Translations under genes and position numbers: made by a program | Shown here: piece by piece, positions 39,771 to 48,120 of the stretch | How the letters are laid out: each line of letters opens with the position of its first letter | How positions within the stretch are numbered: the stretch's first letter is position 1 | The notes under the pieces: model-generated | The model's database searches: none | Seen by the model: the letters and a program-made list of their open reading frames with translations, nothing else | What the model was told of the DNA's origin: nothing | Assembly: GCA_964517605.1 (NCBI GenBank) | Contig: CAZFCE010000002.1 | Coordinates: 186,001-250,000, forward strand | From: J095 sp964517605 | GTDB lineage: Bacteria > Chloroflexota > Anaerolineae > 4572-78 > J111 | DNA: 64,000 nt | Direction: 5' to 3'

Positions 39771-39786
39771 TGCTATAATGACGATA
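39771..39786 (+). promoter_or_regulatory. Extended -10 promoter giving a leaderless kinase mRNA
   Basis: TGCTATAAT at 39771-39779 is a consensus extended -10. The expected transcription start, seven bases on, is the A of the ATG at 39786. The -35 is weak (GACA match at 39752-39755). Confidence 0.55.
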
Positions 39787-41015
39787 TGAAAGATGCAAAA
39801 ACCAAAGTAAATGTATGCCAATTATTACGGATTGCCGCCGGCCTGTGGCTGGCGTACCTGCTGGTGCTGGGGTTGATTGACTTACAATTAACTCCGCCGG
39901 ATCGCCCGTTTGCTTTTGGATATTATGTAATTAATGGTTTGATGGCGTTAACTGTTTTTGGCCTGGCTTCGTGGAACTGGGGACAGGAACGGCTGGGACA
40001 CACCTTTTTACCGCTGATGATTATTCTGATGTCGGTGCTGCCAACCGCCAGCAAATACCTGCTTACTTCTGATTTTTTCCCCAGCCCGTTTGTGTCAATT
40101 GGAGTGTTAACGGTGTTACTGATGGCATTAGTATTAACCGCCTGGCAATATCAATGGAAGCACGTTACTTTCTTTTGCCTGGGCATCGCCGGAGTTAATT
40201 TGGGGTTGCTCTTTTTGTTTGCAAAACCGCCAATGGCACGCCCATTTTTCTTTGAACTGCCGGCTACAATTATCCAACTGGCCAGCTTTTTAGTGATTGG
40301 CTACTTTATTAATACGCTGATGACGCAACTCCGCGCTCAGCAGGACTCGCTGGAGCAGGCCAACGCCCAACTGCTCCACTACGCCAGCACATTGGAGCAT
40401 TTAACCATTAGCCGGGAACGCAACCGGATGGCGCGGGAACTGCACGATACCCTGGCCCACACCTTAAGCGGGCTGACTGTTCAACTTGAAACCGTAAAAG
40501 CCTACTGGAACGTTGATGCCGTAGCGGCCCAGACCATGCTGGATAAATCGCTGGATGCCACGCGCTCCGGCCTGCAAGAAACGCGCCGCGCCCTGAAGTC
40601 ACTCCGGGCCAGCCCGCTGGATGATTTGGGCCTGAGCCTGGCGTTGCGCCGTATGGCCGAATCGGCGGCTCACCGCGCCAACCTGGCTCTTGATTTGGCG
40701 CTGCCCGAACAAATTCCATTGCTGGCCCCGGATATTGAGCAATGTATTTACCGGGTGGCCCAGGAAGCCGTGGCCAACGTAACGCATCACGCCAACGCCA
40801 AAAACCTCAAGGTGCACCTCACCGTCAACGGCGAAATCTCGCTGCTGGTGCAGGATGATGGCCGGGGGTTCAAAGAACAATCCGCCGAAAGCCCCGACCA
40901 CTTTGGGCTATCGGGCATCCGCGAACGGGCGCATTTGGTGGGCGGCAAGCTAATTATTGATAGCCACCCCGGTCAAGGTACCACTATTCGGCTGGCTATA
41001 AAGGAAACAGAATGA
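39786..41015 (+). CDS. NarL-type sensor histidine kinase
   Basis: Membrane histidine kinase of 409 aa. Five to six membrane segments occupy residues 10-180, then a short coiled coil (QLRAQQDSLEQANAQLLHYASTLEHL). The HisKA_3 domain has the phospho-accepting histidine in RELHDTLAHTLSG, and the HATPase domain has QEAVANVTHHANA, VQDDGRGF and FGLSGIRERAHLVGG. The true start is taken as ATG 39786 rather than the in-frame TTG at 39768, because the extended -10 box overlaps the latter. It overlaps the regulator gene by 4 bp. Membrane-embedded sensing suggests detection of an envelope or lipid signal, as in LiaS/DesK-like kinases. Confidence 0.93.
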   Translation: MKDAKTKVNVCQLLRIAAGLWLAYLLVLGLIDLQLTPPDRPFAFGYYVINGLMALTVFGLASWNWGQERLGHTFLPLMIILMSVLPTASKYLLTSDFFPSPFVSIGVLTVLLMALVLTAWQYQWKHVTFFCLGIAGVNLGLLFLFAKPPMARPFFFELPATIIQLASFLVIGYFINTLMTQLRAQQDSLEQANAQLLHYASTLEHLTISRERNRMARELHDTLAHTLSGLTVQLETVKAYWNVDAVAAQTMLDKSLDATRSGLQETRRALKSLRASPLDDLGLSLALRRMAESAAHRANLALDLALPEQIPLLAPDIEQCIYRVAQEAVANVTHHANAKNLKVHLTVNGEISLLVQDDGRGFKEQSAESPDHFGLSGIRERAHLVGGKLIIDSHPGQGTTIRLAIKETE

Positions 41016-41662
41016 TCAAAGTAGTTATTTGCGACGACCAGGCCATCATTCGGGATGGTTTGGAGATGTTGCTAAAGTTGGAAAAAGAAATAGAAGTGTT
41101 GGGGCAAGCTCAGGATGGGGCCGAAGCGGTGGAGGTTGTTACCAAAGTCCAACCCGATTTGGTGCTGATGGACTTAAAAATGCCGGGCATGAACGGCATT
41201 GAGGCCACCCGGCAAATCAGAACCAGTTACCCCCAGATAAAAGTGCTGGTGCTAACCACGTATGACGACGACGAATGGGTGTTCGACGCCATCCGGGCCG
41301 GCGCGTCGGGGTATTTGCTAAAAGACACGCCCCGCGAAGAAGTCATCAGGGCCATCCGTGGCACGGCGCTGGGCAAAACCTTTGTTGACCCCGCCGTAGC
41401 CGGCAAGCTGCTGCAACAGGTGGTGGGCAAACAGGTGCAACCCGCCACCCTGATCACCGATAAACTGACCGACCGCGAAGCCGACGTGCTGCGGCTGCTG
41501 GCGCGGGGCTTTACCAACGCCGATATTGCCGAACGGCTGCACCTGTCCGAAGGCACGGTGCGCAATCACGTGAGCGCCATTTTTGCCAAACTGGAGGTCT
41601 CGGATCGAACCCAGGCCGCCGTGATTGCCATTCAGCATGGGTTGGGCAACGGTGCCGCCTGA
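41012..41662 (+). CDS. NarL/LuxR-type response regulator
   Basis: DNA-binding regulator of 216 aa: receiver domain with acidic residues in VVICDDQ, phospho-acceptor in LVLMDLKMPGMNG, the switch region VLVLTTYDDD and the lysine of YLLKDTP. The LuxR-type helix-turn-helix reads LTDREADVLRLLARGFTNADIAERLHLSEGTVRNHVSAIFAKL. It is cotranslated with the kinase. The palindromes TATGACNCCAGTCATA at two nearby promoters are of the size and symmetry bound by such dimers, and are the best candidates for its targets. Confidence 0.95.
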   Translation: MIKVVICDDQAIIRDGLEMLLKLEKEIEVLGQAQDGAEAVEVVTKVQPDLVLMDLKMPGMNGIEATRQIRTSYPQIKVLVLTTYDDDEWVFDAIRAGASGYLLKDTPREEVIRAIRGTALGKTFVDPAVAGKLLQQVVGKQVQPATLITDKLTDREADVLRLLARGFTNADIAERLHLSEGTVRNHVSAIFAKLEVSDRTQAAVIAIQHGLGNGAA

Positions 41663-41681
41663 TTTTGGCCAACAAAAACAC

Positions 41682-41708
41682 AAAAAGCGCCCGGTTGGGC
41701 GCTTTTTT
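41682..41708. terminator. Bidirectional terminator
   Basis: AAAAAGCGCCC / GGGCGCTTTTTT hairpin with a 4-base loop between the response regulator and the convergent ferric-reductase-like gene; works on both strands. Confidence 0.9.
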
Positions 41709-41728
41709 ATACGTTGCGGTTAGCGCGG

Positions 41729-42523
41729 CTACTTCCAGTTGTAGCGTTTTTGCAGCCGTAAAAAAATGGATAGCTGCGTTAAAAACAACACGCTAAACCC
41801 CGTGCTCCAGTACAACAAAATTGAAACGAGCAGCCCGGAATCGGTGCCGGCCCCCAACGCATGCCCCAGCACCAACAGGTACGCCGCAAACGTGAGGTAG
41901 TGCAACAAGCGCCAGGCGCGCTGGCCAATGTACTTTCGCACGTAAAAGCTGCCCACCAGCGCCACGCTCAGGTAAAAGGCAATAATCCCCAGGCCAGTCC
42001 ACACCGGTCGGTACGGCGCAATAAACGGCACCGCCAGATGAAAAATATTAAAATTGATGTAATGGTCGCCCAGCAGCACTCCGGCGTGTAGTGCCGCAAA
42101 CAAAATGGTCAAAATTGATAAAAACTCGTGCACGCCGTAAGCCAGCGCCGGCGGCACCAACCTTGCCGTCACTTTGGTACTGAGCAGCAAGCCCCACACC
42201 GTCGCCAGCCACATTAACAAGTATGCCACCATGCCGCCGGCGCGGGCCATATACCAATACGCCGAAGTTGCGCCCGCCAGCGGCAAGCCCATCAATTGGG
42301 TTTGGGTGCTCAAATACTGTTGTGCGGCAACCGGCAACAGCAACACCAGCCGGTAGCTCAACAGCGCCAGCATGCTGTGCTCCGGGCCGGCCTGGTAATC
42401 AAACCAAAGCCACAACCCCGTTAATGCCGCCAGGCCGCCTCCGATCATACCACAACTAACCAGCAACATATCAACCAGCGGTTTAAAATCAGATTGAACA
42501 GCGGATTTAGGTTGAGTAACCAT
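41729..42523 (-). CDS. Ferric-reductase-like transmembrane protein
   Basis: Membrane protein of 264 aa with about seven segments, of the ferric reductase-like/YedZ (MsrQ) heme-containing group. Histidines that could ligate heme are in YGVHEFLSILTILFAALHAGVLLGDHY and in WRLLHYLTFAAYLLVLGHALGAG. ATG at 42523 is chosen because GGAGAA is six bases upstream. It follows a small proline-rich anchored protein in the same operon. No flavin or NADPH domain is fused, so electrons must come from a partner. Confidence 0.88.
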   Translation of the reverse strand: MVTQPKSAVQSDFKPLVDMLLVSCGMIGGGLAALTGLWLWFDYQAGPEHSMLALLSYRLVLLLPVAAQQYLSTQTQLMGLPLAGATSAYWYMARAGGMVAYLLMWLATVWGLLLSTKVTARLVPPALAYGVHEFLSILTILFAALHAGVLLGDHYINFNIFHLAVPFIAPYRPVWTGLGIIAFYLSVALVGSFYVRKYIGQRAWRLLHYLTFAAYLLVLGHALGAGTDSGLLVSILLYWSTGFSVLFLTQLSIFLRLQKRYNWK

Positions 42524-42586
42524 GTTGTTCTCCATTCAGTAAATAGGCCGATGTTTTTTAGATAACCCGATGTTTGCGCCCTGCTG

Positions 42587-43036
42587 TTATGAACCACCAC
42601 TACGATGGCTACCCGAAGATGATGACACGGGCGGCGCAGGCAATGGCGTTGGCGGGATTGGCGCGGCTGGGACAGCCGGTAACGGGGCCAGCGTTGGTAA
42701 CGGCGCTAACTGGATTGGGGCAAGCTCGATTTTGGCGGCTGGGCCGGCAGCGGGCGCGGAGTTACCGGGCAGGGTTAAGGCCGTTGGTTTTAGCTCCAGC
42801 GTTGGGAGAGGCGGCAGTGTAGCCAATGGGGCAATGGTGGGCCAGGGCGTAGCGGTGGGGCGCTCCGTTGGCCGGGACGTTGCCGGAGGTTGGGTCGCTT
42901 CGTTGGCCTGGGCCGTGGAATGGTTAAGCCGGGCAATCACGTTCCACCCGCCGATAAAACCCATCAAACTGAGAGCGGTGACGGTTATTTTGCCGGTAGC
43001 GGTAAATTTTGCCGGTTTTCGTTTGGGTTGAGTCAC
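42587..43036 (-). CDS. Proline-rich membrane-anchored protein
   Basis: A 149-aa protein starting at GTG with AAGGAG seven bases upstream. A single membrane segment (about 15-36: ITVTALSLMGFIGGWNVIARL) is followed by about 100 residues of Pro/Ala/Thr/Leu-rich low-complexity sequence and a Ser/Gly/His end. Likely exposed outside the membrane as a spacer or wall-spanning segment. In an operon with the ferric-reductase-like protein. The translation in other frames also stays open because of biased composition, but this frame has the ribosome site and anchor. Confidence 0.65.
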   Translation of the reverse strand: MTQPKRKPAKFTATGKITVTALSLMGFIGGWNVIARLNHSTAQANEATQPPATSRPTERPTATPWPTIAPLATLPPLPTLELKPTALTLPGNSAPAAGPAAKIELAPIQLAPLPTLAPLPAVPAAPIPPTPLPAPPVSSSSGSHRSGGS

Positions 43037-43361
43037 AGGTTGCTCCTTGCCAAATTGATTTTGATATACCCATCATACCGGTCAGAAATTACAGCACAAT
43101 GAACCCTGGATGAGTTTTTTTTAATGTTACGCCGCCACCTCACCGTTTTTGGCCAATAAAAAAGCCCGGCAATTATGCCGGGCTGAACGCCCCAAGCAGG
43201 ACTCGAACCTGCGACCCACTACCACGGGCTTATGTGGCTCAATTTAAAGTTTTGACTCTTGGTTAGAGCCAATGCTAAAGTGACCGGCACTCATCGCTAT
43301 ATTATCGCTATATTAATGAAATAGCCCCTAATGCGGTTTACCGAAAAAACCAAAGTGCCGG
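43037..43361. other. Intergenic region with att-like tRNA fragment and inverted repeats
   Basis: Besides the promoter of the proline-rich gene and the 62-bp tRNA-derived repeat, it holds the tandem 11-bp repeat ATCGCTATATT twice at 43293-43314. A 14-bp inverted repeat AAGTGACCGGCACT is at 43278-43291, with its exact complement at 43354-43367; the right arm contains the stop codon of the histidine kinase gene. Confidence 0.7.
43158..43219 (-). repeat. Displaced tRNA-Arg 3' half plus terminator (att-like, copy 1)
   Basis: Exact 62-bp match to 46981-47042. It contains the 3' part of tRNA-Arg from the end of the anticodon stem (variable loop, T arm, acceptor 3' strand) and the downstream terminator hairpin AGCCCGGCA / TGCCGGGCT with its T-run. 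No tRNA 5' half precedes it, so it is a pseudo-tRNA fragment. Confidence 0.92.
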
Positions 43362-46300
43362 TCACTTGTACTTAACATGGGCCAAAATTTGCAAAGATTC
43401 GGCCAGATCATGCAGCTTCAAAGGTTTATTTAACAAACCGATATAATTTTTGGATAATTCCAGCTCTGGTTTAGGGTTAGTTTCAGAGTAGCCGCTCATC
43501 ATCATAATTCTGGCAGCCGGAAATTCTGCTTCAAAAGCGGCAATCAGCGCAAAACCATCCATTTCCGGCATAACCATATCGGTCAACACCAGAGCGATAT
43601 GGGTTTGGTGCATTCGATATATATTTAGCGCCTCCCGGCCGTTTTCGGCAATCAGGGATTGATAGTTGAGCCGGGTAAGCATGGTTTGCATGGCCGTTCG
43701 CACCACCAGATCATCTTCAACCACCAAAATAACTTCGCCTTGCCCTAATGGCAGTTCACGATTGATTCTTTGCAAACCCGGCGATTTATCTTTGGGTAAA
43801 GCCGGCAAATAAATGGCAAAGGTGGTGCCTTGCCCCACCTGGCTATCTACTACCACACTACCATTATGCTGCTTAATAATTCCGTAAACCTGGGCCAGCC
43901 CCAACCCGGTTCCTTCGCCAATTTTTTTGGTGGTAAAAAAGGGTTCAAAAATATGGGGAAGTATTTCCGGGGCAATCCCCGTGCCAGTATCAATGATTTT
44001 CAGGCATACCCAGTGGCCCGGTTCCAAATCCGGGCTTGGCCGGGAGTCATCGGGGGTGAAGGTTTCTGTTGAAAGCGCCAGAGTCAGAGTTCCACCCTGC
44101 GGCATGGCATCACGGGCATTAACCGCCAGGTTTGTTAACACCTGCTGCAATTGAGCCGGATCAGCGTGAACGGTGCAGTCCTCCCCGGAAAAATTAAAGT
44201 TTATCCGAATGGTTTCCGGGATGGTTCGTTCCATAAACTTAATAGTTTCTTTGAGATAGACTACCAAATCCAGCGGATGCGGTTCGCGGCTGGACTGGCG
44301 ACTAAAATCGAGAATTTGGCGAATCAGTTGGGCAGCTCGCGCTCCCTGTTGCGAAATTCGGTTTAAATCCGGCCTGGCGCTTTCGGGCATATCCGGCGAG
44401 TACTGCAACAACTCGGCGTAACCGATAATTCCGGTTAAGAGGTTATTAAAATCGTGGGCAATGCCCGCTGCCAATTGACCCACAGCCGCCAGCCGTTCTT
44501 GCTGCCGAATCTGCTGCTCAAGGTGTTTTTGTTCGGTGATATCCTCTTTTACCGCCACGTAATGGGTAATTTTGCCTGAATCGTTTTTGATGGGCGAAAT
44601 TATGGTGGATTCCCAGAACAGTTTTCCGTTTTTTCGTTTGTTTTGAAACTCGCCCCGCCATTCTTTTCCGTTAGCAATAGTTTGCCACAACTGTTTGTAG
44701 AATTTCGGGGAATGTTTACCGGATTGGAGAATACGCGGATTTTGGCCTGTAACTTCTTCTGCCGTGTACCCCGTAACCTGAACAAATTTGGGGTTAACGT
44801 ACTGAATAGCGCCCTGAGTATTGGTAATGACCACCGATACCGGGCTTTGTTGAATAGCCAGGCTGAGTTGTCGTAACTTTTCTTCGGCTTGTTTGCGCCC
44901 GGTGATGTCTCTAAAAATGCTGTATAATACAAATTTGCCTTGAAACAGAGTTTCCTGAACAATAATTTCCACCAGTATTTCTGTGCCGTCTGCCTGCAAA
45001 ATAACACTTTCAATAAGGTGCGCCGCGCGATCCTTGCTTGCGGTTGAAGGTTGTTTCCAATCAGATTGGGCAGTGATTCCCAAATGGGATGGATGGAGTT
45101 GAGTAATCTGCGTTCCGATAATGTTTTCTTTGGGCATTTGCCATAAATCTACTGCGGTTTGGTTGGCTTCCAAAACAAGGCCGGTATTGAGATCGCTCAA
45201 CAAAATGGCATCCGGCGAGCATTCAACCAGGGTTCGAAAGCGGATTCCGCTTTCGGACAAAGCCCATTCCGCCTGAATCTGGTCGGTTATGTCATCAAAG
45301 GTGGTATAAATTTGGTAGGGTCTGGCTTCGCCGGGGTTGAACAGGGGCATTGCGTTAACCTTAATCCAGCGATACCCGTTACACAATGGATTGAATACCC
45401 CGATGAGCACATTGTTAACCGGGTTGCCGGTTTTTGCGGCAACCACGGCCGGATGCATTTCGCCCGGAAAGCTGCGCCCATCCTGATGGACGGATTGCCA
45501 GCGCGGGTCCGTTGAGGTACGCCCCAGTATTTGTTCCAGCGGTACCCCCAAAATCCGGCAGGCAGCCGGGTTAGCGGTGATGATATAATCGTTGACGTCG
45601 TGATAAATTACGCCCTGGGCCATTGTATCAAACAGCGTGCGGTACTTTTGCTCACTTTTAGCCAGAGTTTCTTTGGCCTGTTTTTGTTCGGTAACTCGGC
45701 GAACAATAGCCAGCGTTTGATCCGGGCCGGCTACTACCAACCGCATTTCAAAATCCTGCCGTCCGCCCAGAGTGTCAATGGTGTATTCAATTTGTTGAAG
45801 TTGGCCGGTATCCAGGGCGGCGTTGATATGTTGGAGAATGTGGGCGGTTACGTCGGCGGGCAGGTAATCGGTTAGATAACTGCCAATCACCTGATGGGGC
45901 AGCATCGCTAAATCAAGGGTGTTGTCGGCCTTAAAATCAAGATAGCGCCCCTCGCGGGATAACAAAAACATCAAATCAGGAATGGCATTAAGAATAGCAT
46001 TTTTACGGGCTTCGCTTTCTTGCAACGTACTCATCATCTGGCGGAAGGCATCGGCTAATTGCCCTACTTCATCCTGCTGGTAAATAGCAAGTTGGGGGTT
46101 GCCTTTGCCCTGAGCAATGGCATTGATGACCCCGGTAATCTTCCGAACAGGTTGGGTTATGCGGGTTGCAATAAACAAAACCACGCCCAGAGTTACCAAC
46201 AGCAGTCCCCCAAAAACACCACCGGCCAACAACAGGGTGCGATTAGTAATCACCATAACATCATCATGAATAGCGGCTTGATTAGCCTCAATGCTATCAA

Positions 46301-46853
46301 TGTAACGGCCACTGCCCACCCACATATTGGTGCCCGGTACCGAAGCTGCCACGCCCAGTTTAGGAAACGCCACAACGGTATTGGGTTTGGGGAACTGATA
46401 TTCAACAAAGTTGATGCCTTTTGCTGCCGCCTCGTCCAGTTGACGGATGTAATAATTGTGGTTGGCATCCTGATTATCCCACATGTTAGTGCCTTGAAGT
46501 TCCGGTTTAGCGCCGTGAATCAGGTTGACCCCGGTGCCATTTTCAAAAACAAAAAAGTACCCCTCGTTACCAAACCGGGCCGAACCCAATAATTCACGCG
46601 CCAAACTCAGCTTTTGTTCCTTGGTAAAATTGGGGGTTTGATAAATTTTCCCCAGCAATGATGCAGCCGCTTCGGTAGTGCTTTGGAGTTCCTGTTTAAA
46701 CTTATCATTCAGTAGTTTATCCGATAAGGTTAACGTGTAGTTTTCGTATTGGAGGAGCGAATAATAGAAGATACCAAACAACAACCCAAACCCCAGCGAT
46801 AGCACTACCGTTTGAGAGGCCATAAATTTCCGCAAAATGGTTTTATTGATCAT
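43362..46853 (-). CDS. Hybrid sensor histidine kinase with Cache, HAMP, multiple PAS and receiver
   Basis: Large sensor of 1163 aa. An N-terminal membrane segment is followed by a single-Cache domain (about 80-200: GYFFVFENGTGVNLIHGAKPELQG, VGSGRYID), a second membrane segment near 215 and a HAMP (RITQPVRKITGVINAIAQGKGN). Four PAS domains follow (about 285, 410, 535, 665). HisKA has the histidine in GIAHDFNNLLTGIIGYAEL; HATPase has NLAVNARDAMP and GTGIAPEILPHIFEPFFTTK. The C-terminal receiver has the aspartate in LTDMVMPEMDG. ATG 46853 has AAGGT upstream. Its bases look less GC-rich than its neighbours. It is the only gene between the two tRNA-derived repeats. Confidence 0.92.
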   Translation of the reverse strand: MINKTILRKFMASQTVVLSLGFGLLFGIFYYSLLQYENYTLTLSDKLLNDKFKQELQSTTEAAASLLGKIYQTPNFTKEQKLSLARELLGSARFGNEGYFFVFENGTGVNLIHGAKPELQGTNMWDNQDANHNYYIRQLDEAAAKGINFVEYQFPKPNTVVAFPKLGVAASVPGTNMWVGSGRYIDSIEANQAAIHDDVMVITNRTLLLAGGVFGGLLLVTLGVVLFIATRITQPVRKITGVINAIAQGKGNPQLAIYQQDEVGQLADAFRQMMSTLQESEARKNAILNAIPDLMFLLSREGRYLDFKADNTLDLAMLPHQVIGSYLTDYLPADVTAHILQHINAALDTGQLQQIEYTIDTLGGRQDFEMRLVVAGPDQTLAIVRRVTEQKQAKETLAKSEQKYRTLFDTMAQGVIYHDVNDYIITANPAACRILGVPLEQILGRTSTDPRWQSVHQDGRSFPGEMHPAVVAAKTGNPVNNVLIGVFNPLCNGYRWIKVNAMPLFNPGEARPYQIYTTFDDITDQIQAEWALSESGIRFRTLVECSPDAILLSDLNTGLVLEANQTAVDLWQMPKENIIGTQITQLHPSHLGITAQSDWKQPSTASKDRAAHLIESVILQADGTEILVEIIVQETLFQGKFVLYSIFRDITGRKQAEEKLRQLSLAIQQSPVSVVITNTQGAIQYVNPKFVQVTGYTAEEVTGQNPRILQSGKHSPKFYKQLWQTIANGKEWRGEFQNKRKNGKLFWESTIISPIKNDSGKITHYVAVKEDITEQKHLEQQIRQQERLAAVGQLAAGIAHDFNNLLTGIIGYAELLQYSPDMPESARPDLNRISQQGARAAQLIRQILDFSRQSSREPHPLDLVVYLKETIKFMERTIPETIRINFNFSGEDCTVHADPAQLQQVLTNLAVNARDAMPQGGTLTLALSTETFTPDDSRPSPDLEPGHWVCLKIIDTGTGIAPEILPHIFEPFFTTKKIGEGTGLGLAQVYGIIKQHNGSVVVDSQVGQGTTFAIYLPALPKDKSPGLQRINRELPLGQGEVILVVEDDLVVRTAMQTMLTRLNYQSLIAENGREALNIYRMHQTHIALVLTDMVMPEMDGFALIAAFEAEFPAARIMMMSGYSETNPKPELELSKNYIGLLNKPLKLHDLAESLQILAHVKYK

Positions 46854-46980
46854 CGCAGTTACCTTTTTTGGAAAAATTACAATAGACAAATCTACACATT
46901 ATTCGGCATCTCATTAATTTTCTATATACCTAAAAAAGCGATTGGTTTTGTTGCCGCCGAGATTGATAGCCGGTTGAATA

Positions 46981-47042
46981 AAAAAAGCCCGGCAATTATG
47001 CCGGGCTGAACGCCCCAAGCAGGACTCGAACCTGCGACCCAC
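46981..47042 (-). repeat. tRNA-Arg 3' half plus terminator (att-like, copy 2)
   Basis: The copy that belongs to the intact tRNA gene, identical over 62 bp to 43158-43219 and in the same orientation, start points 3823 bp apart. The terminator hairpin lies at 46986-47007. Confidence 0.92.
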
Positions 47043-47083
47043 AGCTTAGAAGGCTGTTGCTCTATCCGCTGAGCTATTGGGGC
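47011..47083 (-). tRNA. tRNA-Arg (anticodon UCU)
   Basis: Full 73-nt cloverleaf on the minus strand. The acceptor GCCCCAA pairs with TTGGGGC, and the D arm is GCTC AGCGGATA GAGC. The anticodon arm ACAGC-CTTCTAA-GCTGT gives anticodon TCT, and the T arm is GCAGG-TTCGAGT-CCTGC. CCA is not encoded. A strong terminator follows immediately. Confidence 0.95.
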
Positions 47084-47136
47084 CGGTGGCTAAAATTTAG
47101 GCGCTGTTATTATAAATACCTTGCCAAATTGAGCAA

Positions 47137-47526
47137 CTACGCCGGTTTGTCCTTTGGAAAGATTTTGTAAATACCTTCTAACAATTCTTTAGGGCCAAAC
47201 GGTTTGGTAATGTAATCATCCACTTTGGCCACTTGCAGCCCCAGCACTTTATCAATATTTTGCGCCCGGGCCGTAACTACAATCACCGGGATATGACACA
47301 TTTTTTCATCGGCCTTCATTTGCCGGTACACTTCCCAACCGTCAATATCGGGCATCATCAAATCGAGCAGCACCAAATCCGGGCTTTCCCGTTTGATGAT
47401 TTCCAAACCCTGCATGCCACCCACCGCGCCAAGCACCTCAAACCCCTCACGCTCCAACACCAACCGGGTCAGGTCAATCATTTCGGCTTCGTCTTCAATA
47501 CACAGGATGCGTTTTTTGTTTGCCAT
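47137..47526 (-). CDS. Stand-alone receiver protein (second of pair)
   Basis: Receiver domain only, 129 aa. Acidic residues in ILCIEDE, phospho-acceptor in LVLLDLMMPDIDGW, threonine in VIVVTAR and lysine in YITKPFGP. No output domain. It begins one base after the preceding receiver gene and is clearly related to it (both DIDGWEVYRQM / EMDGWEVYKQM). Likely a phosphate sink, shuttle or protein-binding switch working with a hybrid kinase. Confidence 0.92.
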   Translation of the reverse strand: MANKKRILCIEDEAEMIDLTRLVLEREGFEVLGAVGGMQGLEIIKRESPDLVLLDLMMPDIDGWEVYRQMKADEKMCHIPVIVVTARAQNIDKVLGLQVAKVDDYITKPFGPKELLEGIYKIFPKDKPA

Positions 47527-47527
47527 A

Positions 47528-47908
47528 TTAACTCTTTTTCAGGACTTTATCCAGACTATGCCTTAAATCATCAGGCAAAAAAGGTTTGGTAACATAATCG
47601 CTAACGCCGGCGCGCTCGCGGGCGATAATTTCTTCAAAGGAGCTGTTGCGGGCGGTCACAATAATCACCGGAATGCCCTTTAGTTTGTCATCGGTACGCA
47701 TTTGTTTGTAAACTTCCCAACCATCCATTTCGGGCATCATTACATCCAGCAACACCGCGTCGGGAAGATTGTGCCGCATTGCCTCTAAACCTTCGCGCCC
47801 GCTGTGCGCCCCATCCACCTGAATGTTCTGAGAGCGCAAAATCAGGCTGACCAGTTCAATCACGCCGGGTTCGTCGTCAATACATAATACACGCGCGCGA
47901 TAATTCAT
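47528..47908 (-). CDS. Stand-alone receiver protein (first of pair)
   Basis: Receiver domain only, 126 aa. Acidic residues in VLCIDDE, phospho-acceptor in AVLLDVMMPEMDGW, threonine in VIIVTAR and lysine in YVTKPFLP. ATG at 47908 has GAGGA four bases upstream; an in-frame TTG further up would include the ribosome site in the coding sequence. Cotranscribed with the following receiver gene. Confidence 0.9.
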   Translation of the reverse strand: MNYRARVLCIDDEPGVIELVSLILRSQNIQVDGAHSGREGLEAMRHNLPDAVLLDVMMPEMDGWEVYKQMRTDDKLKGIPVIIVTARNSSFEEIIARERAGVSDYVTKPFLPDDLRHSLDKVLKKS

Positions 47909-48120
47909 GTTGTCCTCAAGCAAGCCTTAATTGATTTAGATTTACTATCTGAACGGTTTTTGGGAAAAATTTGCACCCAAGAGTGGCACTTCATCAAAAA
48001 CTGATTGTCCAGACTGCTGTAATCACCGGAGCACATCTGGCTTTTGTATAAAGATGATACCCTAAGCGCCCATATTTTGCAAAGAGAAATTGCAGCCAAA
48101 AGGACTTTTTGGCCCCGGCG

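Noticed and set aside
43158..43260. A second complete tRNA gene
   Set aside because: Only the 3' half is present; upstream sequence gives no D arm, anticodon arm or matching 5' acceptor strand.
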